A model generated the notes under the pieces. It ran no database searches, was not told the DNA's origin, and saw only the letters and a program-made list of their open reading frames with translations. Below are positions 24,539-32,104 of a DNA stretch of 64,000 nt, one piece after another. This DNA comes from Nonlabens sp. Hel1_33_55 (lineage in GTDB: Bacteria > Bacteroidota > Bacteroidia > Flavobacteriales > Flavobacteriaceae), in contig NZ_LT627735.1 of the NCBI RefSeq assembly GCF_900101765.1, positions 434,001-498,000 on the forward strand, written 5' to 3'. Position numbers and translations under genes: made by a program. How positions within the stretch are numbered: the first letter of the stretch is position 1; each line of letters begins with the position of its first letter.

Positions 24539-24554
24539 CGCTTTCGCGAAAGCG
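24539..24554. repeat. 16-bp palindrome, exact copy, intergenic (divergent promoters)
   Basis: CGCTTTCGCGAAAGCG, 34 bases upstream of the gene at 24588, in the DUF2452/24588 divergent region. Confidence 0.97.
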
Positions 24555-24587
24555 TAACATTCATCATCATCCTGCAACTAATAAAAT

Positions 24588-24863
24588 ATGACAATAACCA
24601 TAAAACACATCGACTTTGCTCCAAAATCACTAGAGAAAAGCTTCTGGGGATCGCACACATATGAAGACTTAGGCATGGTGCTGGAACGCGCGAATGAGTG
24701 GATACGCAGGAATTATAATGTAGAAATCATCAATGTGGAAACCGTAGTGATGCCCAATATCTTCATAAAGGAAGCATCGATAACGGATCAAGTGACACAG
24801 GTTGCCACTGGCGGTTCAATCGTGCAGAATTTCCAGATCATCAGAATATGGTATAAAGGGTAG
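24588..24863 (+). CDS. Small hypothetical protein upstream of menB, 91 residues
   Basis: Unrecognised protein with a sound start (ATG 24588) and protein-like composition. It contains SHTYEDLGMVLERANEWIRR, an amphipathic helix, followed by NVEIINVETVVMPNIF and a C-terminal strand ending VQNFQIIRIWYKG, suggesting a small alpha/beta fold. It ends 32 bases before menB, but a -7 box in between suggests menB also has its own promoter. No family name assigned. Confidence 0.7.
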   Translation: MTITIKHIDFAPKSLEKSFWGSHTYEDLGMVLERANEWIRRNYNVEIINVETVVMPNIFIKEASITDQVTQVATGGSIVQNFQIIRIWYKG

Positions 24864-24870
24864 CGCGGTC

Positions 24871-24878
24871 TATCTTTG
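24871..24878 (+). promoter_or_regulatory. -7 box of menB
   Basis: TATCTTTG (TAnnTTTG), 17 bases before the menB ATG. No clear -33 TTG. Confidence 0.45.
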
Positions 24879-24895
24879 AATCTTAAACCAATTTT

Positions 24896-25735
24896 ATGAG
24901 CATCCACTGGAAAACAGCCAAAGAATATCAAGATCTCACCTACAAAAAAGCCGATGGTGTAGCACGTATTGCCTTCAATAGACCAGAAGTGCGCAATGCC
25001 TTTAGGCCTCAAACTGTAAGTGAGTTGATCGATGCGTTCTATGATGCGCAGGAAGATTTGTCCATAGGTGTGGTCATTTTGACTGGTGAAGGACCTAGTT
25101 CCAAAGATGGCGGCTGGGCTTTTTGCAGTGGTGGCGATCAGAATGCTCGCGGTAAGGATGGTTATAAGGACAGTGCTGGTACTGGCCGCTTGAACATTCT
25201 TGAAGTGCAACGTATGATAAGGTTTATGCCTAAGGTAGTTATTTGTGCCGTTCCAGGTTGGGCCGTTGGCGGTGGACACAGCCTACACGTGGTATGTGAT
25301 ATGACTATTGCCAGTAAGGAACACGCCATTTTCAAGCAGACTGATCTGGATGTTGCCAGTGTTGATGCCGGTTATGGAAGCGCCTACCTTGCCAAAATGG
25401 TAGGACAGAAAAAAGCACGTGAGATTTTCTTCTTGGGAAGAAATTACAACGCGCAGGAAGCGATGGATATGGGAATGGTCAATGCTGTCGTACCGCATGC
25501 TGAATTGGATCAAACGGCATATGATTGGGCACAAGAAATCATGGAAAAATCACCAACGGCTATCAAGATGGCAAAATTTGCTTTGAATGCCACAGATGAT
25601 GGAATGGTAGGCCAGCAGGTATTTGCCGGTGAGATGACCCGATTGATCTATATGACTGATGAAGCCAAGGAAGGACGTGATGCATTCTTACAGAAACGTA
25701 AGCCAGACTTCGGTGCGGATAAATGGATTCCGTAG
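24896..25735 (+). CDS. menB: MenB, 1,4-dihydroxy-2-naphthoyl-CoA synthase
   Basis: Crotonase-fold enzyme that closes the naphthoquinone ring from o-succinylbenzoyl-CoA. The 279-residue sequence is highly typical: NRPEVRNAFRPQTVSELIDAF (about 29-49), FCSGGDQNARG with the oxyanion hole, VPGWAVGGGHSLHVVCDMTIAS (about 119-140), DVASVDAGYGSAYLA with the catalytic Asp/Gly region, and the C-terminal KRKPDFGADKW. It works with the menI-menF-menD cluster and menA elsewhere in the window; menC and menE are not present here. Confidence 0.97.
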   Translation: MSIHWKTAKEYQDLTYKKADGVARIAFNRPEVRNAFRPQTVSELIDAFYDAQEDLSIGVVILTGEGPSSKDGGWAFCSGGDQNARGKDGYKDSAGTGRLNILEVQRMIRFMPKVVICAVPGWAVGGGHSLHVVCDMTIASKEHAIFKQTDLDVASVDAGYGSAYLAKMVGQKKAREIFFLGRNYNAQEAMDMGMVNAVVPHAELDQTAYDWAQEIMEKSPTAIKMAKFALNATDDGMVGQQVFAGEMTRLIYMTDEAKEGRDAFLQKRKPDFGADKWIP

Positions 25736-25785
25736 ATCTTCACCAATCTTTTTTAATTGATTAACTCGTTTCTTGTTTGAACAAT

Positions 25786-25824
25786 AAAACGACTTATTGC
25801 TGTTCCACGGTAGTAAGTCGTTTT
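25786..25824. terminator. Terminator after menB
   Basis: Stem AAAACGACTTA/TAAGTCGTTTT (25786-25796 with 25814-25824), 17-base loop. Confidence 0.7.
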
Positions 25825-25825
25825 G

Positions 25826-26101
25826 TTATATATGTAAACGTGTTGAAACCTTTAGCCTTGCAGAAGTTGAATGCCCATCAAAATCAAAGTTTTTTGCTCC
25901 ATTTAATGGTTCTAAAAACGTAATTAATACTCTTCTAACAATCCAAGCAAAAGCAGATGGATCAATTTGAACTAAATTCTTGTTGAAAATGGTCGATGGC
26001 GAATAAAATATTTGTTCGGAGAAATGAAATATTGAAAAAAATACGGTTGTAAATTTTTCACTTCGTATAAAAATAATGTTCGCATTTTGCGATTTATGCA
26101 A
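25826..26101 (-). CDS. Doubtful 91-codon ORF in the menB downstream spacer
   Basis: Open frame whose second half (SAFAWIVRRVLITFLEPLNG, then AKNFDFDGHSTSARLKVSTR) looks protein-like, while its first half is AT-driven and less convincing. It begins immediately behind the menB terminator region. It may be a small real gene or the tail of a decayed one. The remaining gene-free bases up to 26223 contain nothing else I can name. Confidence 0.25.
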   Translation of the reverse strand: MHKSQNANIIFIRSEKFTTVFFSIFHFSEQIFYSPSTIFNKNLVQIDPSAFAWIVRRVLITFLEPLNGAKNFDFDGHSTSARLKVSTRLHI

Positions 26102-26223
26102 TTATGAATTTTCCCTTTAAACTGTTTCAATTGCTTTGTTTACAATTATTTGATCTATTAACTCATAAGTTAAACAAAACGTAAGCTTAACTAAACATTA
26201 AGATTTATAGAAGTGTCGCATGA

Positions 26224-27117
26224 ATGAAAGGAGCTAAATTACTTTTGAAAGTAATTCGTTTTATCATGGTTGATAATATAAAACATAGCACATTTCCTTA
26301 CGAGAAACTCATGACTAGCACTTGTCTCATATGCTGTGTTGTCGATAATAATTCAAAATTAATTCAAGCCAATCCAGAATTCTATGATGCTCTAGGTTAT
26401 GAAGAATCTTATTTTGAAAATCATACCATTTTAGACATTTTAGGAGATGACAGTAATTGGCCAGACTTCAATGATATCGATCGAGCAAGTCAAAATACAA
26501 TATCGGCTACCATCAAATTTTATAGTAATGAGGGAATACCGGTTTATCTTAAATGTAATTTTGGTTTTAGGAAACACTTGATTTACGTCGCTGGTGTGGA
26601 TGTAAGTGTTGATATTTTTTTACATAAGAATAATAAAACAATCAGTGAAATTGCCAACCTAGGCGCGTGGTCCTACATTCCAGCTAAAGATAAGTTCCAA
26701 CACACAGAATTCTTTAGAGAACTATATGGTTTCTCAAAAGATGACACTATCGATAACAAGGCACTTTATGAATCTGTACAGCGGGATAGCCGCGAAGTCA
26801 TTGATCACGCCTTAAAAAATCTATACGAGAATCACGAACCTTATGATGTAGAGATAAAGGTATCCTTAAAGAATGGGGAAACTGCCTGGTTAAGAGTGAT
26901 GGCGGCACCTGAGGTCCATAAAGGAGAAGTAACTGCTATTAATGGTGTAACTCAAAATATTACCAAATACAAAGAGCTTAATTTATCGCTAAAAGAAACC
27001 AAGCGTAATCAGGAATTGGCCTTTAGAGCCATAAAATCTGCCTACTTCACTTTCAATTTAAAAACCCAAGAAAGTGAATCTGGAGATTCTTTTACCGCAC
27101 TATCAAATTTTCCCTAG
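26224..27117 (+). CDS. PAS sensor protein, N-terminal part (interrupted by in-frame TAG)
   Basis: 297-residue upstream half of a PAS-repeat signalling protein. The first PAS spans about 30-135 (SKLIQANPEFYDALGYEESYF). The second PAS with PAC spans about 140-255 (NLGAWSYIPAKDKF, ELYGFSKDD, then NGETAWLRVMAAPEV and INGVTQNITKYKE). It stops at TAG 27115-27117, midway through a third PAS domain. The next ORF continues in the same reading frame. Met15 (MVDNIKHS, base 26266) is an alternative start. Whether the stop inactivates the gene is discussed as a finding. Confidence 0.75.
   Translation: MKGAKLLLKVIRFIMVDNIKHSTFPYEKLMTSTCLICCVVDNNSKLIQANPEFYDALGYEESYFENHTILDILGDDSNWPDFNDIDRASQNTISATIKFYSNEGIPVYLKCNFGFRKHLIYVAGVDVSVDIFLHKNNKTISEIANLGAWSYIPAKDKFQHTEFFRELYGFSKDDTIDNKALYESVQRDSREVIDHALKNLYENHEPYDVEIKVSLKNGETAWLRVMAAPEVHKGEVTAINGVTQNITKYKELNLSLKETKRNQELAFRAIKSAYFTFNLKTQESESGDSFTALSNFP
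27115..27117 (+). other. In-frame amber codon splitting the PAS sensor gene
   Basis: TAG in the frame shared by 26224-27114 and 27118-28458; codons on both sides read as continuous PAS sequence (ALSNFP before, DINAENFMEHLHPDD after). One base change would restore a 744-residue protein. Confidence 0.75.
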
Positions 27118-27138
27118 GATATAAATGCAGAAAATTTC

Positions 27139-28458
27139 ATGGAGCATTTACATCCAGATGATCGTGAGGCAGCACAGCACCAGCATGATAGGGAAATTAA
27201 TGATGATGGTGAATTCTATTTCAATGCATTTAGAATGCGCAATACTTTAGATGCTTATAGACATTATGAAATTCACGGGTTCAAGGTATTCAATAATCAC
27301 GATGAACCGGTCAAGCTTGTAGGTAATCTTATTGATGTTGAGGATAAATACCGACTTTCAGAAATGGAGGATAAGCACAGGTACCATTTAAATACGATGT
27401 TGGACAATGCATTTGTTCGTACCATACTATTAGACAAAGATTCAAGAATAATAGGATTGGATGGTAAAACTAAAAAGATTTTAATTGAACATTTAGGCTA
27501 TAACCCAATTTCAAAAAAGTCATTTTTTACAGATATAATTTCTGATTATGATCTTTTGAAATTCAGCATTATTGACAGGGTTTTGAAAAAAGGTCAAGAA
27601 TACCGCAATGAATTATATCTAGATTTATTTGAAAACAGCAGTACCTGTTATGACACTTTATGTAAACCTATCCTAGATTATTCAAAGGAAATTGATGGCT
27701 ATGTATTTTACTTTTTTGACTTAAGTGGTAAAATACGATTACAACAAGAGGTAAAATCCTTCCAGAATAAATTAATTACAGCGCATCATTTTACTAATAA
27801 TGTGCTCTCACAAGTTGCAGATGAAAGTAAACATCCAATCTATAATTTACTAACTACAACCAAAGGTATTTTTGAAGAAGAGTCTAATTTCAAGCTTGAA
27901 GATAACTTGTCAGAGAACCAAATACAAGGTGGACTGCAGTTGATGAAATCAATTGATGAGATCATAAATAATGTGGAATTTGAGCATCTTTTCTTCACAT
28001 CTCAAAAATCAATAGATCTAGCACTTATGTTACAAAACATGACTGCGAATTCTGTTGTAAAAGCAAATCAAGAAAACATCGATTTTTCATTTGATAATTT
28101 TGATAAGCTTGTTCTTGTCAATGCAGATCCCGTGTTTTTAAGGCAGTCTTTATCAAATGTCTTAAATCTTCTATTTACCATTTGCGTCAATCAAAAACTG
28201 ACTATCTGGTCAAGGATTAATAATAATCAAGCTCAGATAATGGTAAAATCCTTAGCTCCTCAAAAAGCCCATTCTCAAATAGAAAGTATTCTTGATGCTC
28301 ATCATGCATCAAGAACTAGAGAAACAGATATATTCAGACCGTTAGGTGAAGGGATTCCATTTGCCATCAAATATTTGGAAGGTATAAATGGAAGCGTCCG
28401 TATATCGAATAATGATGATGGAAGTTGTGAATTTACAATGTCGTTTCCTTTAGTGTAA
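27139..28458 (+). CDS. PAS/degenerate histidine-kinase part of the interrupted sensor
   Basis: 439 residues from the first ATG after the stop. It completes PAS 3 (MEHLHPDDREAAQHQHDREI to KLVGNLIDVEDKYR), adds a fourth PAS-like unit (about 90-205, HYHLNTMLDNAF-like start) and ends in a histidine-kinase-like module. The H-box equivalent reads VADESKHPIYNLL, with Asp where the phospho-acceptor His would be. The ATPase lobe has an N-box-like QSLSNVLNLLF and a late glycine motif PLGEGIPFAIKYLEGINGSV. It looks like a non-phosphorylating kinase relative. The downstream neighbour is convergent. Confidence 0.7.
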   Translation: MEHLHPDDREAAQHQHDREINDDGEFYFNAFRMRNTLDAYRHYEIHGFKVFNNHDEPVKLVGNLIDVEDKYRLSEMEDKHRYHLNTMLDNAFVRTILLDKDSRIIGLDGKTKKILIEHLGYNPISKKSFFTDIISDYDLLKFSIIDRVLKKGQEYRNELYLDLFENSSTCYDTLCKPILDYSKEIDGYVFYFFDLSGKIRLQQEVKSFQNKLITAHHFTNNVLSQVADESKHPIYNLLTTTKGIFEEESNFKLEDNLSENQIQGGLQLMKSIDEIINNVEFEHLFFTSQKSIDLALMLQNMTANSVVKANQENIDFSFDNFDKLVLVNADPVFLRQSLSNVLNLLFTICVNQKLTIWSRINNNQAQIMVKSLAPQKAHSQIESILDAHHASRTRETDIFRPLGEGIPFAIKYLEGINGSVRISNNDDGSCEFTMSFPLV

Positions 28459-28461
28459 TAT

Positions 28462-29274
28462 CTATATTACTGTACGTTCAACTACCTCTTCTATAGTGAG
28501 TTGCAAATGTTTAGGTAGTAAGTTGTCCTTAGGTAAAACAGATAGTTGCCTATCTTCATTAGAATCAAAAACACTTTTAAACATCGGTTTTTTTTCACTT
28601 AGAACATGACAAATATCTTTGATCAAATCACTGTGATGAACTAGATCCTTGCTTCCCAAGTGAAATATACCACGACGTCTTCTATTGATTAGATAATGAA
28701 TTTGCTGCGCTAGTTTATCGATATGAGCAGCATTGATAACCACATTAGGGAAAACCTCGATGGGAACGTCATTTTCTATTTGAGCTTTCAATTCCTTAAC
28801 TCTAGGACTATTGGCGCCAAAAATCATCGGGATGCGGCAAATCACATACTTATCAGGCGGTAATCTTAAAAGTCTATTTTCGATTTTGATTTTCAATCTG
28901 CCATAAATACTTTCAGAAAAAGTCTTGTCATATTCATAGCTAGGGAAGTTGGTAAAGCGATCAAAAACGTTAGCACTGGAGAGAAATAATAGTCGGCAAT
29001 CATTATTCATGATGTATTTGATCAATTGATCATGCAAGTACAATTGACTGTTCTCGTTTCCTCTAATAGCGCTAATGATGTATTTAGGTTTTAATCGCTC
29101 TAAAAGAATTTCAACCATATCTGTTTCCATGTCAAATTCATGAAAATGTTGATTGTTTCTATATTCTTTGCGATCACTTAAGTAGGTCGCATGAACATCA
29201 TATAGTGGTGCCAGTTCCTTGTAGATCGCATTACCTACAAAGCCACTACCGCCTATGATTAATATCCTATTCAA
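28462..29274 (-). CDS. NAD-dependent epimerase/RmlD-like sugar-nucleotide reductase
   Basis: Extended short-chain dehydrogenase of 270 residues. The N-terminal Rossmann motif is IIGGSGFVGNAIYKEL (about 5-20). LLFLSSANVFD supplies the Ser-type substrate residue, and YEYDKTFSESIYGRLKIKIE the catalytic YxxxK-like segment. The C-terminal half is less conserved. Its start lies four bases past the end of gcvT, so it is probably the second gene of that transcript, although its role next to glycine cleavage is unclear. Confidence 0.82.
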   Translation of the reverse strand: MNRILIIGGSGFVGNAIYKELAPLYDVHATYLSDRKEYRNNQHFHEFDMETDMVEILLERLKPKYIISAIRGNENSQLYLHDQLIKYIMNNDCRLLFLSSANVFDRFTNFPSYEYDKTFSESIYGRLKIKIENRLLRLPPDKYVICRIPMIFGANSPRVKELKAQIENDVPIEVFPNVVINAAHIDKLAQQIHYLINRRRRGIFHLGSKDLVHHSDLIKDICHVLSEKKPMFKSVFDSNEDRQLSVLPKDNLLPKHLQLTIEEVVERTVI

Positions 29275-29278
29275 ATAA

Positions 29279-30364
29279 TTATGATTTGTAGAACGGTAGT
29301 TTTACCACGGTTGCAGGCACAATTTTCTTGCGTATTTGCACGTAAACTTTGCCATCTGGAATACCCAGAGAAGAAGGAACGTAACCCAATCCTATGCCTT
29401 TATTTAAAGACGGCGACATGGTACCACTAGTAACCATACCTATGGCGTTGCCTTCAGGATCTGTAATGTTGTAACCGCCACGAGGTATGGCTTTTTCATC
29501 CATGGTGAAGCCTATTAATTTTCGCTCTGCGCCAGTTTCCTTTTGAGTGGCAAGCGCTTCGTGATTTACAAATTCCTTTGAAAATTTGGTAACCCAACCT
29601 AAGCCAGCTTCAATAGGACTTGTGGTATCATCAATATCATTGCCGTATAAACAGAATCCCATTTCCAGCCTCAACGTATCTCTCGCAGCGAGACCTATAG
29701 GCTTGATACCAAAATCTTTTCCAGCATTAAGCACCGCATTCCAGATATCTTTCACCTCGCTATTTTTACAGTAGATTTCAAATCCACCGCTGCCCGTATA
29801 TCCTGTAGCGCTGATGATGACGTGTTCCGCTTTCGCGAAAGCGCCAACTTCAAAATGATAGTATTTAATCGCTGACAAATCAATATCAGTTAGGGATTGC
29901 ATCGCCTCAATAGCCTTGGGGCCCTGAATGGCAAGAAGGGAATAATCATCGCTCAAGTCGCGTAGATTAGCATCTATAGTTTCATTGTATTTTGAAATGT
30001 GATTCCAATCCTTTTCAATATTTGAGGCATTGACAACCAGTAAATATTGCTCATCTTTTATTTTGTAGATCAGTAGATCATCAACGACACCACCAGTTTC
30101 ATTAGGTAAATAGGAATATTGCGCTCTACCTACCATCAATTTTGAAGCGTCATTTGCAGATACTCTTTGAATCAATTCCAAAGCATTAGGACCGCTTACC
30201 AAAAATTCACCCATATGGGAAACATCAAAAACGCCCACATCATTGCGAACGGTATTGTGTTCAATAGTTACACCTTCATATTGTACGGGCATATTATAGC
30301 CTGCAAACGGGACCATTTTTGCACCTAGTGCTTCGTGAATACTGGAGAGTGCCGTGTTTTTCAT
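29279..30364 (-). CDS. gcvT: Glycine cleavage system T protein (aminomethyltransferase)
   Basis: Transfers the methylene group of glycine from H-protein lipoate to tetrahydrofolate. The 361 residues include MVPFAGYNMPVQYEGV (about 17-32), DVGVFDVSHMGEFLVSGPNA (about 42-61) with the folate-site Asp, SATGYTGSGGFEIYC (about 185-199) and AARDTLRLEMGFCLYGNDID (about 227-246). A palindrome copy (29828-29843) encodes GAFAKAE at about 174-179, in a surface position before the conserved SATGYTG strand. No glycine riboswitch was recognised upstream. Confidence 0.96.
   Translation of the reverse strand: MKNTALSSIHEALGAKMVPFAGYNMPVQYEGVTIEHNTVRNDVGVFDVSHMGEFLVSGPNALELIQRVSANDASKLMVGRAQYSYLPNETGGVVDDLLIYKIKDEQYLLVVNASNIEKDWNHISKYNETIDANLRDLSDDYSLLAIQGPKAIEAMQSLTDIDLSAIKYYHFEVGAFAKAEHVIISATGYTGSGGFEIYCKNSEVKDIWNAVLNAGKDFGIKPIGLAARDTLRLEMGFCLYGNDIDDTTSPIEAGLGWVTKFSKEFVNHEALATQKETGAERKLIGFTMDEKAIPRGGYNITDPEGNAIGMVTSGTMSPSLNKGIGLGYVPSSLGIPDGKVYVQIRKKIVPATVVKLPFYKS
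29828..29843. repeat. 16-bp palindrome, exact copy, inside gcvT
   Basis: CGCTTTCGCGAAAGCG in the AFAKA frame, residues about 175-179 of GcvT. Confidence 0.97.
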
Positions 30365-30492
30365 ATTCTTATTATTGGGATGGCAAATGTATCAAAATAC
30401 TAGGGATTCACATGAGGTTTGATGGTCTATACCAGCTTCCTCTTTCAGTTTATAAGACATTGATTTATTAAATTGCAGTACAAATCAAACTC

Positions 30493-32022
30493 ATGAAAAT
30501 TCTTACCGCGGCGCAACTTGCAGATGCAGATAAAGCTACCCTAAAATCCCAAAACATATCTAGTGCAGACTTGATGGAACGGGTTTCTATGATAGTGTTC
30601 AATAAGATCCATGAGCGTTTAAATGGTGCACCGGTGCCAATTAAAATCTTTTGCGGTATAGGCAATAACGGTGGTGATGGCCTTGCCGTCGCGCGGCATA
30701 TGATACAACATGGATATCATGTGAAGGTTTACGTGACCAATTGCAGTAAGAAACGTTCAAAGGAATTTTTAATCAACTATGATCTGATTAAGGATGTGAC
30801 AAAAGACTGGCCCACGCTACTTGATTGTGAGGATGACATTCCTAAAATAGGCCCTAAAGACATCGTGATTGATGCGATTTTTGGAATTGGGCTTAACAGA
30901 CCTGTTGAAGGCTGGATGGCGGCTTTGTTTGAGCGCATCAATGAATCACAAGCTTTTACGGTGAGCATTGATATGCCCAGTGGTTTATTTTCTGATTCGG
31001 CACAGCCTAAGGATTCTGCTGTCATACAAGCAGATCACACCTTCACTTTCAACAATTCCAAATTAAGTTTCTTTCTAAAGGATACGGGAAATTACACGGG
31101 ATCTTTTGAAGTTCTTAATATAGGGTTAGATCCAGAATTCATTCATAATGCCGCTCCAGCTGCTATGTTAATTACAAGTGAAGCCGCTCAGAATATATAT
31201 CGACCTCGTAAAAAATTCACGCATAAAGGAGACTACGGTCATGTTCTGGTAGCTGCTGGTAGTAAAGGAAAAATGGGAGCAGCTGTGCTTGCCGCAACCG
31301 CTGCTATTAATAGCGGTGCTGGAAAAGTTACAGCTTACATTCCTGCATCTGGGAATCAGATTTTACAATCCTCTATTCCTGAGGTGATGACCATTACCGA
31401 TGCAGGAACGGATCATCTGGCAGATTTTCAATTGGAACTCAAAGAATACACGTTATGCATTGGACCCGGATTGGGAACTGACGAAGAAGTGGTTTCCGCT
31501 TTCGCGAAAGCGATTAAACAACAATCTGCTCCAATTCTTATCGACGCTGATGGGATCAATATTTTGTCCAGCAATAAAAAACTTTTTGAGAGTTTACCAC
31601 CTAAATCTGTGCTGACACCACATGATGGCGAACTAGAGCGATTATTAGGACCTTGGAGTTCTAGTATGGAGCGACTAGAAAAGGCTCAGAAATTTTCCAA
31701 AAAGCATGATGTGATTTTTGTGCTTAAAGGAGCGCATAGCATTGCCGTCTACCACGACAACATATATATAAATGACTCTGGAAATCCTGGAATGGCAACT
31801 GCTGGAAGCGGTGATGTGCTGTCAGGAATAATCAGTGCTTTCATGGCACAAAAATATGATCCATTGATGGCTGCTGTTTTTGGTACGTATATTCATGGAG
31901 CAGCTGCTGACGTGGCTTCACAGACTTATGCTCATGAAGGATTGCGGGCAAGTATCATCTCTAATTTTGTGGGTGCAGCGATTTTGCAGCTGTTTAGGCA
32001 AGAAAAGCCGCAGCAGAAGTGA
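30493..32022 (+). CDS. nnr: Bifunctional NAD(P)HX epimerase/dehydratase
   Basis: Repairs hydrated NAD(P)H. The 509-residue fusion has an N-terminal YjeF/NnrE epimerase (about 1-210; IKIFCGIGNNGGDGLAVARH) and a C-terminal NnrD ADP-dependent dehydratase (about 225-505). The dehydratase contains HKGDYGHVLVAAGSKGKMGA, CIGPGLGTDEE, LIDADGINILS and GMATAGSGDVLSG. A palindrome copy encodes SAFAKAIK at about 335-340, between GPGLGT and LIDADG, on the dehydratase surface. Confidence 0.96.
   Translation: MKILTAAQLADADKATLKSQNISSADLMERVSMIVFNKIHERLNGAPVPIKIFCGIGNNGGDGLAVARHMIQHGYHVKVYVTNCSKKRSKEFLINYDLIKDVTKDWPTLLDCEDDIPKIGPKDIVIDAIFGIGLNRPVEGWMAALFERINESQAFTVSIDMPSGLFSDSAQPKDSAVIQADHTFTFNNSKLSFFLKDTGNYTGSFEVLNIGLDPEFIHNAAPAAMLITSEAAQNIYRPRKKFTHKGDYGHVLVAAGSKGKMGAAVLAATAAINSGAGKVTAYIPASGNQILQSSIPEVMTITDAGTDHLADFQLELKEYTLCIGPGLGTDEEVVSAFAKAIKQQSAPILIDADGINILSSNKKLFESLPPKSVLTPHDGELERLLGPWSSSMERLEKAQKFSKKHDVIFVLKGAHSIAVYHDNIYINDSGNPGMATAGSGDVLSGIISAFMAQKYDPLMAAVFGTYIHGAAADVASQTYAHEGLRASIISNFVGAAILQLFRQEKPQQK
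31497..31512. repeat. 16-bp palindrome, exact copy, inside nnr
   Basis: CGCTTTCGCGAAAGCG in the AFAKA frame, residues about 336-340 of the dehydratase half. Confidence 0.97.
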
Positions 32023-32055
32023 GAGCTGTCGAATATTTAAAACATATAAGACATA

Positions 32056-32085
32056 AAAAATCCCGAGCAATTGCTCGGGATTTTT
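32056..32085. terminator. Bidirectional terminator, nnr / clpC
   Basis: Perfect palindrome, AAAAATCCCGAGCAA followed by its complement TTGCTCGGGATTTTT, between convergent genes. Confidence 0.88.
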
Positions 32086-32104
32086 AATATTTAATGGCTG
32101 TCAA

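Noticed and set aside
27115..27117. Programmed recoding (pyrrolysine or readthrough) at the PAS amber codon
   Set aside because: No hairpin or recoding signal was seen and flavobacteria are not known to use pyrrolysine; a nonsense mutation or sequencing error is simpler.
30365..30492. Glycine riboswitch before gcvT
   Set aside because: The 128-base region lacks the conserved aptamer helices and has no expression-platform hairpin.
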